NCBI GenBank assembly: GCA_019359445.1
Contig: JAHHHJ010000029.1
Location: forward strand, 1-63,935
Direction of reading: 5' to 3'
Source: Kastovskya adunca ATA6-11-RM4
GTDB taxonomy: Bacteria; Cyanobacteriota; Cyanobacteriia; Cyanobacteriales; Coleofasciculaceae
Length of the DNA stretch: 63,935 bases
The notes under the pieces were generated by a model. It saw only the letters and a program-made list of their open reading frames with translations, was not told the origin of the DNA and did not search any database. A program made the translations under genes and the position numbers. Below, in pieces: positions 25,570 to 32,430 of the stretch (position 1 is the first letter of the stretch; every line of letters starts with the position of its first letter).

Positions 25570-26267
25570 GTTTTAAAACCTCTTAATCCCTATCAGGGAT
25601 TGAAACTGGGCTGTACGCTGCTTAGTTGAATCAGCGCTTTTGGTTTTAAAGCTTCTTAATCCCTATCAGGGATTGAAACGGAAATGTATCGTAGCTTGTT
25701 ACACTTTGTCGTTTTGGTTTTAAAGCTTCTTAATCCCTATCAGGGATTGAAACGTTTCTTGCCAGATGCGGTTAGCATCACGCTTAAAGTTTTAAAACCT
25801 CTTAATCCCTATCAGGGATTGAAACCAGGCTAAATCTGAATACAGCTATATAGCTGTTGGCTTGTTTTAAAATCTCTTAATCCCTATCAGGGATTGAAAC
25901 TTTGAATTGATGCCCGTGCATCTGAATATCCCTCGCGTTTTAAAGCCTCTTAATCCCTATCAGGGATTGAAACTCGTTGAGGCTGGTAGATGCCATCCCT
26001 TGCGCCAGTTTTAAAGCCTCTTAATCCCTATCAGGGATTGAAACGCCGCATACCCCAGCCCTCGCGTTACGTTCTTCGTCGTTTTAAAGCCTCTTATCTT
26101 AATCCCTATCAGGGATTGAAACATCGCTTGAGTGATCCGACTCTCAACAGTGGGGTCAGGTTTTAAAGCCTCTTAATCCCTATCAGGGATTGAAACTTGA
26201 TTCCTGTCCAGGTCTTCACGCCAAACAGACGTTTTAAAACCTCTTAATCCCTATCAGGGATTGAAAC
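25570..26267 (+). CRISPR. Subtype I-D CRISPR array, 10 repeats, 9 spacers
   Basis: Repeats begin at 25570, 25643, 25717, 25789, 25864, 25937, 26008, 26081, 26160 and 26231. They are 37 nt (GTTTTAAA...GGGATTGAAAC), except the eighth, which is 42 nt because of a tandem TCTTA duplication. Spacers are 34-38 nt. The 3' 23 bases containing the ATCCCTATCAGGGAT hairpin are constant; positions 9-12 vary (ACCT, GCTT, ATCT, GCCT). The terminal repeat is not degenerate. Because adaptation genes cas4-cas1-cas2 and effector genes are all intact, the array is expected to be active. Spacer targets cannot be named from sequence alone. Confidence 0.99.
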
Positions 26268-26305
26268 ACAGGTACGAAACTTAAGCTCCCCCTTCCCTGC
26301 GATGG

Positions 26306-26500
26306 CTACCGTGTATACATAACTGGTTCTTTTTGATGCAAATTTCGTTCAAACCCCCTAAATCCCCCTTGTTAAGGGGGACTTTGAATCTAGTTCCCTC
26401 TTACAAGGGGACTTAAATCCAGTTCCCCCCTTGATTAAGGGGGGTTAGGGGGGTAAGAAATAGCCAAAAGCTTGATTTTAAGCTTGTGTATACACCGGAG
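26306..26500. mobile_element. Small MITE-like element with 10-bp target duplication
   Basis: The element is 195 bp and has no coding frame. Ends are imperfect terminal inverted repeats: CTACCGTGTATACATAA at the left and, read inward from the right, CTCCGGTGTATACACAA (14 of 17 match). It is flanked by the direct repeat CCTGCGATGG at 26296-26305 and 26501-26510. The interior contains inverted C-run/G-run segments (CCCCCTTGTTAAGGGGG and CCCCCCTTGATTAAGGGGGG). A 9-12-bp duplication fits IS4-like transposases, which would have to act in trans. It begins 29 bp after the last CRISPR repeat duplication-side flank. Confidence 0.7.
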
Positions 26501-26548
26501 CCTGCGATGGAAAGGGGCTGAGGGGTTAACGTCTTAAAACCCACCTAC

Positions 26549-27778
26549 TCACGCCGAACCCACCGCCTCAATCGCTGCTTCTAACGCGATCGCTACATGC
26601 GTCCAGTGCGTTCCTCCCTGACAAAACGCAATGTAAGGCTCCCTCAAAGGGCCATCCGCCGAAAACTCCGAAGTACTACCATCAATAAACGTACCCCCTG
26701 CCATCACTAGCTGACTCTCGTATCCCGGCATAGCCGCAGGTACAGGATCGAGGTAAGAACCGACAGGCGAATACTGCTGAATGACACGACAAAAGGCAAT
26801 TAGCTTTTCCGGCGAACCAAACTGAATCGCTTGAATCACATCACGGCGCGGTGCCATCGGTTCCGGATTCACCGGATAACCCAACTGCTGAAAGACATAT
26901 CCCGTTAGGTGGTTGCCCTTCATCGCTTCACCCACCATCTGCGGTGCGAGAAATAACCCTTGGAACAAAAGGCGATTTTGATCAAAAGTCGCCCCGCCAG
27001 CACTGCCAATTCCCGGTGCAGTTAACCGACAGCAAGCCGCTTCCACCAAATCCGCCCGACCTGCCACATAACCCCCCGCCGTCACAATCGTTCCCCCAGG
27101 GTTTTTAATCAACGAACCCGCAATTAAATCCGCACCCACAGCAGGGGGTTCCTGGGTTTCGATAAACTCGCCGTAGCAGTTATCCACAAAACAAACCGTA
27201 TCCGGGTTTTGTTGCTTCACCAACCGCACAATTTTTTCGATATCCGCAATCGACAGACTAGAACGCCAAGAGTAGCCGCAGGAACGCTGAATCAAAACCA
27301 AGCGAGTCTGGGGTCTCACAGCATGTTCTAACCCTTGCCAATCAACGTTTCCTTCCTTAGCTAGAGAAAGCTGGCGGTAATCAATGCCAAGATCATATAG
27401 CGATCCCTGCTTAGACCCCCGTAACCCGATCACTTCCTCTAAAGTGTCGTAGGGGGAACCTACAACAGCGAGCATTTCGTCTCCTGGACGCAGGACTCCG
27501 AACAAAGCACAGGCGATCGCATGGGTGCCGGAAACAAACTGTACTCGTACAGCCGCTGCTTCTGCCCCCATGACCTGGGCGAAAACTCGATCCAGAGTTT
27601 CACGTCCTAGATCGTCGTGTCCATATCCCGTCACTCCAGCAAAGTGATGCACGCCCACGCGATAATGCCGAAAGGAATTGAGCACTTTTTCGAGATTTTG
27701 CTTGACCTTGGTGTCAATTTTAGAAAAAATCGGAAACAGTGCTTTTTCTGCGGTTTGTAGTTGTTCAGAACTGTTCAT
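26549..27778 (-). CDS. Methionine gamma-lyase family PLP protein (aluminium-resistance type)
   Basis: A 409-residue pyridoxal-phosphate enzyme of fold type I, in the family often called cystathionine beta-lyase/aluminium resistance protein. The Schiff-base Lys is in the Ala-Gly-Ser-Leu-Ile-Lys-Asn-Pro-Gly-Gly stretch near residue 230 (ADLIAGSLIKNPGG). The N-terminal region HHFAGVTGYGHDDLGRETLDRVFA and VSGTHAIACALFGVLRPGDE bind cofactor. It probably cleaves a C-S bond of a sulfur amino acid, but the substrate in cyanobacteria is not established. ATG at 27778. It is divergent from the desaturase gene. Confidence 0.85.
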   Translation of the reverse strand: MNSSEQLQTAEKALFPIFSKIDTKVKQNLEKVLNSFRHYRVGVHHFAGVTGYGHDDLGRETLDRVFAQVMGAEAAAVRVQFVSGTHAIACALFGVLRPGDEMLAVVGSPYDTLEEVIGLRGSKQGSLYDLGIDYRQLSLAKEGNVDWQGLEHAVRPQTRLVLIQRSCGYSWRSSLSIADIEKIVRLVKQQNPDTVCFVDNCYGEFIETQEPPAVGADLIAGSLIKNPGGTIVTAGGYVAGRADLVEAACCRLTAPGIGSAGGATFDQNRLLFQGLFLAPQMVGEAMKGNHLTGYVFQQLGYPVNPEPMAPRRDVIQAIQFGSPEKLIAFCRVIQQYSPVGSYLDPVPAAMPGYESQLVMAGGTFIDGSTSEFSADGPLREPYIAFCQGGTHWTHVAIALEAAIEAVGSA

Positions 27779-27868
27779 TGTTACCTTTATCTGCGACTTA
27801 GATGCGCGGATTTCGGAGTCCCGCAGAAGATCGCTCTCTATGTTTAATGTCGCATTTCAGGTTACTGC

Positions 27869-28684
27869 ATGACGATTGCAACCTCAACTCAAGTTCGTTT
27901 AAATTGGCCTACTGTCATCTTCCTAGCGCTGGTTCATGTAGGAGCTTTCTTTGCCCTATTACCCAGCAACTTTAGCTGGTCAGCCATTGGGGTAGTTCTA
28001 TTTCTTCACTGGATAACAGGAGGCTTAGGTATTACCCTCGGATGGCATCGTTTAGTAACCCACCGAAGTTTTGAGACTCCCAAGTGGTTGGAGTACTTTC
28101 TCGTTTTCTGTGGCGCACTTTCCTGTGAAGGTGGAGTCATCCATTGGGTAGGATTGCACCGCATCCATCACTTACATTCTGATACAGAACCCGATCCCCA
28201 TGACTCCAACAAGGGCTTCTGGTGGAGTCACATGGGCTGGATGCTTTACGAAATTCCTGCCCAAGCGGATATTGAGCGTTTTACCAAAGATATCGCCGAC
28301 GATCCAGTCTATCGGTTTCTACAAAGCTACTTTATTCCCCTCCAAGTTGCCTTAGGTCTGTTGCTTTACTTAATAGGCGGCTGGTCTTTCGTCGTTTGGG
28401 GTATTTTTGTCCGCCTAGTACTAGTGTTTCACTGCACTTGGTTCGTCAACAGTGCCACCCACAAATTTGGTTATCGGACTTACGAGTCTAATGACAAATC
28501 AAAAAATTGCTGGTGGGTTGCCCTCGTTACTTACGGGGAAGGCTGGCACAACAACCACCACGCCTACCAGTATTCTGCACGCCATGGTATGCAATGGTGG
28601 GAAATTGACCCCACTTGGATGACTATCCGGTTTTTACAAATCCTTGGTTTAGCCGAAAAAGTAAAGCTGGTTGAAAAAACTTAA
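27869..28684 (+). CDS. desC: Acyl-lipid delta-9 desaturase
   Basis: A membrane di-iron desaturase that introduces the first double bond into acyl chains of membrane lipids using ferredoxin. The three histidine boxes are complete: GWHRLVTHRSF near residue 58, WVGLHRIHHLHSD near 95 and GEGWHNNHHAY near 230. Four hydrophobic helices surround them. Length is 271 residues, as for cyanobacterial DesC. Cold-responsive expression is known for this family but no element for it was identified here. A mobile-element remnant lies immediately downstream. Confidence 0.92.
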   Translation: MTIATSTQVRLNWPTVIFLALVHVGAFFALLPSNFSWSAIGVVLFLHWITGGLGITLGWHRLVTHRSFETPKWLEYFLVFCGALSCEGGVIHWVGLHRIHHLHSDTEPDPHDSNKGFWWSHMGWMLYEIPAQADIERFTKDIADDPVYRFLQSYFIPLQVALGLLLYLIGGWSFVVWGIFVRLVLVFHCTWFVNSATHKFGYRTYESNDKSKNCWWVALVTYGEGWHNNHHAYQYSARHGMQWWEIDPTWMTIRFLQILGLAEKVKLVEKT

Positions 28685-28689
28685 ATGTG

Positions 28690-28902
28690 GTAAATTTGAA
28701 CCATCTTGACCCTCACTGCCGTAAGCGAAAACCAAGCTAGAAGGTACAGGTTGCAAGAGAAAGTTTGGGTCTTGGGAACCAGGACTCCTGCCCTTGGAGG
28801 GAATGTAAGACCAAAGGAACTACGGAGTTCTAGCGGCTATTCCCGATGAATTGGGAAGCCCACACTGTACCGAAGGTCAGTGTGTGGTAGTTCACGAATC
28901 TG
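28690..28902 (+). mobile_element. IS200/IS605-type right-end remnant (tnpB 3' tail / omega-RNA-like)
   Basis: The sequence carries a Gly/Arg-rich open tail ending at the TGA of 28846-28848 area (...ALGGNVRPKELRSSSGYSR-stop), followed by AATTGGGAAGCCCACACTG and a strong hairpin: CACACTG/CAGTGTG with an inner ACC-GAA-GGT, then TGGTAGTTCACG. This layout resembles the end of cyanobacterial tnpB genes, where the omega RNA scaffold and the terminal hairpin lie. No tnpB body or tnpA is present. It is probably a decayed insertion or a non-autonomous derivative; the family call is by resemblance. Confidence 0.5.
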
Positions 28903-28922
28903 TTATTGATTTTTAGTTAGCA

Positions 28923-28948
28923 GTAGGGTGGGACAATGCCCACCTTAC
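28923..28948. terminator. Dispersed GGTGGG hairpin
   Basis: GTAGGGTGGG (28923-28932) pairs with CCCACCTTAC (28939-28948), 9 of 10 positions, around a 6-nt loop. It lies 42 bp behind the ProA-like stop on the minus strand and could end that transcript. It resembles the hairpin at 7542-7570. Confidence 0.5.
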
Positions 28949-28989
28949 TTTTCAAAGCTTCCCTAGCCTCAATAGACAGCAGATAACGC

Positions 28990-30258
28990 CTAAAACTGCC
29001 CGTTCCCCTGAACGATTTGTTTTAGCGTGGTTAGGGTTTCTAAACCGATCAAACCCCGGCGATAACCTTTTTGGTTCGACATTCCGAGAAAGATCGAGTC
29101 GCCCCGTTTAGGGTTGCGCGAAAATCTCGGTGAGGAATTGATGTAAACCGAAGCACTGTCAACACCTAAGGCAAATTGGCGACTTTCTTGATAGGACTCA
29201 GTGACTAAGCAGTTGGCATGACCGCTGCTGTACTGGTTCATCCAGGCGATCGCTTCTTCCAGACTATGAACGGTTTTAAAAGCGACAACCTTATCGAGAT
29301 AAGACTGGTTCCACTCAGCATCTGCCGTTGGCAATAGTTGCTCCGGAAATTCCGCCACCAGTTCCGCATCCCCCCGCAGTTGGAAGCCCTTGTCCTTGAG
29401 GCTGTTCCACAACATCACCAGAGAGGAAGGCTTGGTAGTGCGGCTAATTAAGACTTTTTCAATGGCGTTGACTGGATCAGGTTCGCTGGCATGACTATCC
29501 AAAATCACCCAACGCGCCAGCTCCAAGTTGCCCGGAGCCGACCAATAGAGGTAGCAGTTTCCAATTGCCGTTTTGAGAATCGGTGCGGTGGAAATTTGCA
29601 TCACCTGCTGTACCAAGCTAGGACGCCCGTAGGGAATCACCAAATTGAGATAGCGGTCTTGGGTAACTAAGTCGTGGATAGAAGCCCCTTGGTCTGACGG
29701 TAGCAGCTCCAGACAACCAGAGGGCAACCCGACTTCATCAAGAGCCATCTGTAGGGCATTGGCAATCACCTGGTTAGACTGGCTTGCCTCACTACCACCG
29801 CGAAGAATCAAGCTATTGCCTGTTTTAATTGACAATCCGGCGGCGATCGCTCCCAGTTCCGGAAATGCCTCATAAATGAGCGCAATCACGCCTAGGGGCA
29901 TCAACTGGCTGTAGGTTTGGGAGTGATCCAGTTGATGGTCAGAGTTCATCACCCGCCGGATCGGGTCAGATAAGTCACCCAGTCGCTGCAACATCCCAAT
30001 GGTGGTTTGCAGCCGTTCTGGGGTCAGCTTTAGCCACTCCAGAATTAACTCTGGCACCGCCATCTCGCGGCTGGCTTCCAGATCGAGGGTATTAGCCTCC
30101 AAAATGTCATCAAAGGCATCCCGCAGCGCCATCGCCATCGCATAAACACCCCGGCTGCGATCGACTCCCCTCGTCGTTGCCATGACCAGAGATGCCTGAT
30201 AAGCACGTTCAAGGGCAGTCATTACATTCGGAGCAGGATGATGTAAGTCAGTATCCAT
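28990..30258 (-). CDS. ProA-like aldehyde dehydrogenase lacking the catalytic Cys
   Basis: A 422-residue homologue of gamma-glutamyl phosphate reductase (ProA), which makes glutamate-5-semialdehyde for proline synthesis. Family regions are clear: PLGVIALIYEAFPELGAIAAGLSIKTGNSLILRGGSEA, GLPSGCLELLP, and the C-terminal RGDSIFLGMSNQKGYRRGLIGLE. Around residue 263 the family's Pro-x-x-Cys-Asn-x-x-Glu is Pro-Asp-Pro-Val-Asn-Ala-Ile-Glu, so the nucleophile Cys is Val. It is therefore probably not a standard dehydrogenase. An in-frame opening upstream to 30480 overlaps the next gene; the ATG at 30258, 5 bp after that gene's stop, is the start. Confidence 0.8.
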   Translation of the reverse strand: MDTDLHHPAPNVMTALERAYQASLVMATTRGVDRSRGVYAMAMALRDAFDDILEANTLDLEASREMAVPELILEWLKLTPERLQTTIGMLQRLGDLSDPIRRVMNSDHQLDHSQTYSQLMPLGVIALIYEAFPELGAIAAGLSIKTGNSLILRGGSEASQSNQVIANALQMALDEVGLPSGCLELLPSDQGASIHDLVTQDRYLNLVIPYGRPSLVQQVMQISTAPILKTAIGNCYLYWSAPGNLELARWVILDSHASEPDPVNAIEKVLISRTTKPSSLVMLWNSLKDKGFQLRGDAELVAEFPEQLLPTADAEWNQSYLDKVVAFKTVHSLEEAIAWMNQYSSGHANCLVTESYQESRQFALGVDSASVYINSSPRFSRNPKRGDSIFLGMSNQKGYRRGLIGLETLTTLKQIVQGNGQF

Positions 30259-30263
30259 TAGTG

Positions 30264-30701
30264 TTAACGCCGATAAGCCAGCCAAACCATCATGGCTGGT
30301 AGTACCGCCAGCAGCACGGCTAGCAATGCCCAGAAGATGATGTTCGGGCCCGTGGGCGATCGCAATGCTAGCGGTAGCCAGACAATCAGCAATACTAAAA
30401 CAATCCCCAATGCCACAGGTAGGTAGCTTTCCCCAATGTTTGCATGGGCAGTGTTCCAGCGATGTCCTGTCCAACGCCAAGTTTTCTTGTAGGGATAGCT
30501 CGTAGAAAGCTGCTCAATCACATAGCCACTCTCGTCAACGACAAAGATTTGCTGACAGCGATTGCAGCCAAATGCTTCTGTCAGTGTAATGGGTACTAAA
30601 CAACCCCGACGCCGACAAGGGCAAGGGTACTCATTATTTAAGTCAATCTTCTGAGCTTTCTGGGAGGGCACAGGTGCTATTTCAACAGGAAGAGACTGCA
30701 A
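30264..30701 (-). CDS. Zinc-ribbon, two-helix membrane protein
   Basis: A 145-residue protein of a conserved cyanobacterial type without known function. A Cys-rich zinc-ribbon-like segment (YPCPCRRRGCLVPITLTEAFGCNRCQQIFVVDESG) occupies residues about 25-60. It is followed by an amphipathic region rich in Trp and Tyr and two closely spaced hydrophobic helices (LPVALGIVLVLLIVWLPLAL and IIFWALLAVLLAVLPAMMVWL). It probably sits in the membrane with the ribbon in the cytoplasm. The start codon appears to be TTG at 30701; a later GTG is possible. It lies 5 bp upstream of the ProA-like gene and is likely in the same operon. Confidence 0.65.
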   Translation of the reverse strand: MQSLPVEIAPVPSQKAQKIDLNNEYPCPCRRRGCLVPITLTEAFGCNRCQQIFVVDESGYVIEQLSTSYPYKKTWRWTGHRWNTAHANIGESYLPVALGIVLVLLIVWLPLALRSPTGPNIIFWALLAVLLAVLPAMMVWLAYRR

Positions 30702-31022
30702 GTAAACATAATCTCAGACCTTCCCGCCAGAATCTTTGTCAATCACGCTTTCTTAGTGGAGACGAAAGCTCGCTGCCACGCCGAACAGAAAAAGACTTTT
30801 ATTTTGGCAAGGAACGGTCAACTCTAATTCAATCATCTTAGCGTAAACTGCTCGCTGCTAAATCTTTAACCAGATCAACGGCGAGAGCTTTCCTTTCAGT
30901 TGCTTTACCTAAGAGTGAACTGGAATTGCTCAAGTTTTCTAGAGGAGTTGACGTCCAGGACGAATGGTAACGGTAGCGAACCCTTTTCTGACTCGCCTTA
31001 ATTTAGCTTGTAGTTTTTCTGA
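30702..31022. other. Intergenic region, no gene seen
   Basis: This is a 321-bp gap between the zinc-ribbon gene and tRNA-Gly. I see no frame with coding character and no strong hairpin. It should contain the promoter of the minus-strand operon. A 27-codon minus-strand frame is present but lacks a ribosome site and was not called. Confidence 0.5.
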
Positions 31023-31094
31023 AGCGGGTAACGCGATTCGAACGCGCGACATTCACCTTGGCAAGGTGACGCTCTACCACTGAGCTATACCCGC
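31023..31094 (-). tRNA. trnG: tRNA-Gly (GCC)
   Basis: Read on the minus strand, the 72-nt gene folds as a complete cloverleaf: acceptor GCGGGTA/TACCCGC, D-arm around AGCTCAGTGGTAGAGC, anticodon stem CACCT/AGGTG with anticodon GCC, and T-arm GCGCG-TTCGAAT-CGCGT. The discriminator base is U and the CCA is not encoded, as usual in cyanobacteria. It lies 91 bp downstream of the ribH stop on the same strand. Confidence 0.97.
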
Positions 31095-31185
31095 AAAACG
31101 TATTAACTATATTCTCAGTTTTTTTCAATTCTGTCAACTAGGTTTTTAATAGAGCCACTGATGCCATCTTCAGCAGCTCTATTAA

Positions 31186-31791
31186 TTAAGAGTTTTCAGA
31201 CTCTTTATACTCAGTCGCTGCATCGGAAGCCATCATCCGATTTGACGCCACTGGTAGCGCCTGGGTGGCGACGCTAGCCTCGTTGCGATCGCTATAAGCA
31301 GAAGCTGAACCCAGCTCTTTGACTTGTTTCATCAAACTCGCCATTTCCAGGGCATTCATGGCGTAGTTCCAGCCATTGTTAGTTTTGATACCAGCCCGTT
31401 CTAAGGCTTGCTGCATTGTGTCTACAGTCAAGATGCCAAAAATTACCGGGACACCCGTTTGAAAACCCGCCGCCGCAATTCCCTTAGAAACTTCAGCCGC
31501 AACATAATCAAAATGGGGAGTTTGACCCCGAATAACTGCCCCCAGGCAAATCACAGCATCATAACGATGGGTGAGTGCTAGTTGACGCGCCATCAGCGGA
31601 ATCTCAAAACTACCCGGCACCCAGACGTAGTCTACTTGTGTCCCGTGGGGATCGACATTGATACCGTGGCGTTGCAGACAGTCTTGACAACCTGCCAAGA
31701 GCTTGTCAACGACTAAGTCATTGAACCGAGCAATGACAAATGCAAAGCGCAGAGGCGTCGATGATGTGAACGTTCCCTCAAAAACTGCCAT
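31186..31791 (-). CDS. ribH: 6,7-dimethyl-8-ribityllumazine synthase
   Basis: The enzyme condenses 5-amino-6-ribitylamino-uracil with dihydroxybutanone phosphate in riboflavin synthesis, forming an icosahedral or pentameric shell. Hallmarks are [21 protein letters not shown], the [11 protein letters not shown] motif, [17 protein letters not shown] with the catalytic His, and [20 protein letters not shown]. The ATG at 31791 ([11 protein letters not shown]) gives 201 residues. About 40 C-terminal residues beyond the core ([13 protein letters not shown]...) are an extension seen in cyanobacterial proteins. The longer open frame to 31890 overlaps psbZ and is not used. psbZ-ribH order is typical of cyanobacteria. 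Confidence 0.95.
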   Translation of the reverse strand: MAVFEGTFTSSTPLRFAFVIARFNDLVVDKLLAGCQDCLQRHGINVDPHGTQVDYVWVPGSFEIPLMARQLALTHRYDAVICLGAVIRGQTPHFDYVAAEVSKGIAAAGFQTGVPVIFGILTVDTMQQALERAGIKTNNGWNYAMNALEMASLMKQVKELGSASAYSDRNEASVATQALPVASNRMMASDAATEYKESENS

Positions 31792-31838
31792 GAATTTCTT
31801 TAAACCATGAGAATTGTTGCTTGAATGACCAACTCTCG

Positions 31839-32027
31839 CTACACCACTGCAAAGTTCAATGCTCCGACTAAGAGAACCAGTGCTATCCAAGCACCAGACC
31901 CCAAGACGATCAATCGCTTAGACCGATCCCAGTTTTGCGGGGAGGCGTAGGCAACAGGAACACTGACAATCAAGACGAAAGACAAGACGACCAGAGCCGT
32001 GAGTGCTAATTGAAAGATGATAGACAT
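31839..32027 (-). CDS. psbZ: Photosystem II protein PsbZ (Ycf9)
   Basis: A 62-residue thylakoid protein with two transmembrane helices that stabilises the PSII core and its contacts with antenna. The sequence [20 protein letters not shown] followed by the loop [13 protein letters not shown] and a second helix ending [10 protein letters not shown] matches PsbZ throughout. ATG at 32027. It precedes ribH on the same strand. Upstream is an AT-rich stretch with a poly-T run near 32140, followed by tandem repeats. Confidence 0.97.
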   Translation of the reverse strand: MSIIFQLALTALVVLSFVLIVSVPVAYASPQNWDRSKRLIVLGSGAWIALVLLVGALNFAVV

Positions 32028-32174
32028 TTGTGATTCTCTCCCAAGACAGAGGACTGGATGGAAACCATTCAGTCCAAACTCGACTGATATTAAAATCCTT
32101 CCTGACTAGTAAGCTACCAAAAATTGACACGCTCTTAATCTTTTTTTTAGTCATTAGTCAGGAATTTGTTAGTC

Positions 32175-32375
32175 GGTGAGTCCTGAGTCCTGAGTCCTGA
32201 GCAGGAGAGAAAGTAGGAAAGGTGAAGTATGAAGTATGAAGGGTGAAGGGTGAAGGGTGAAGTATGAAGTATGAAATAGGCGATTGGAGTAATGGCTAAT
32301 CGTCATCGATTTTTCTCTCCCCCGCACCCCTGCACCCCTGCACCCCCGCTCCCCCGCTCCCCTGCCCCCCATCCC
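32175..32375. repeat. Cluster of short tandem repeats (7-8 bp units)
   Basis: Three repeat types follow one another: GAGTCCT heptamers (32177-32205), GAAGTAT/GAAGGGT heptamers (32223-32275), and C-rich units of the CACCCCTG and CTCCCCCG kind (32320-32375). These are short tandemly repeated sequences of the sort dispersed in filamentous cyanobacteria. Two of the three types reappear in frame within the next gene. The 32028-32430 gap has no gene. Confidence 0.85.
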
Positions 32376-32430
32376 GCGCTAAGGTTTAATTACGGGCAGT
32401 TTGGGGTAAAGGTTGCCATAGGCAAGAGTA

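Noticed and set aside
28690-28902. An intact tnpB gene or a group II intron
   Set aside because: No TnpB catalytic region or intron-encoded reverse transcriptase is present and the space is only about 210 bp.
28990-30480. 74-residue N-terminal extension of the ProA-like protein
   Set aside because: The extension is read over the zinc-ribbon gene in another frame; the ATG at 30258 directly follows that gene's stop.
30702-31022. 27-codon minus-strand frame before the zinc-ribbon gene
   Set aside because: Too short, no ribosome site and no recognisable sequence.
31186-31890. Longer N-terminus for RibH up to 31890
   Set aside because: It would overlap the psbZ coding region; the ATG at 31791 gives the standard enzyme N-terminus.
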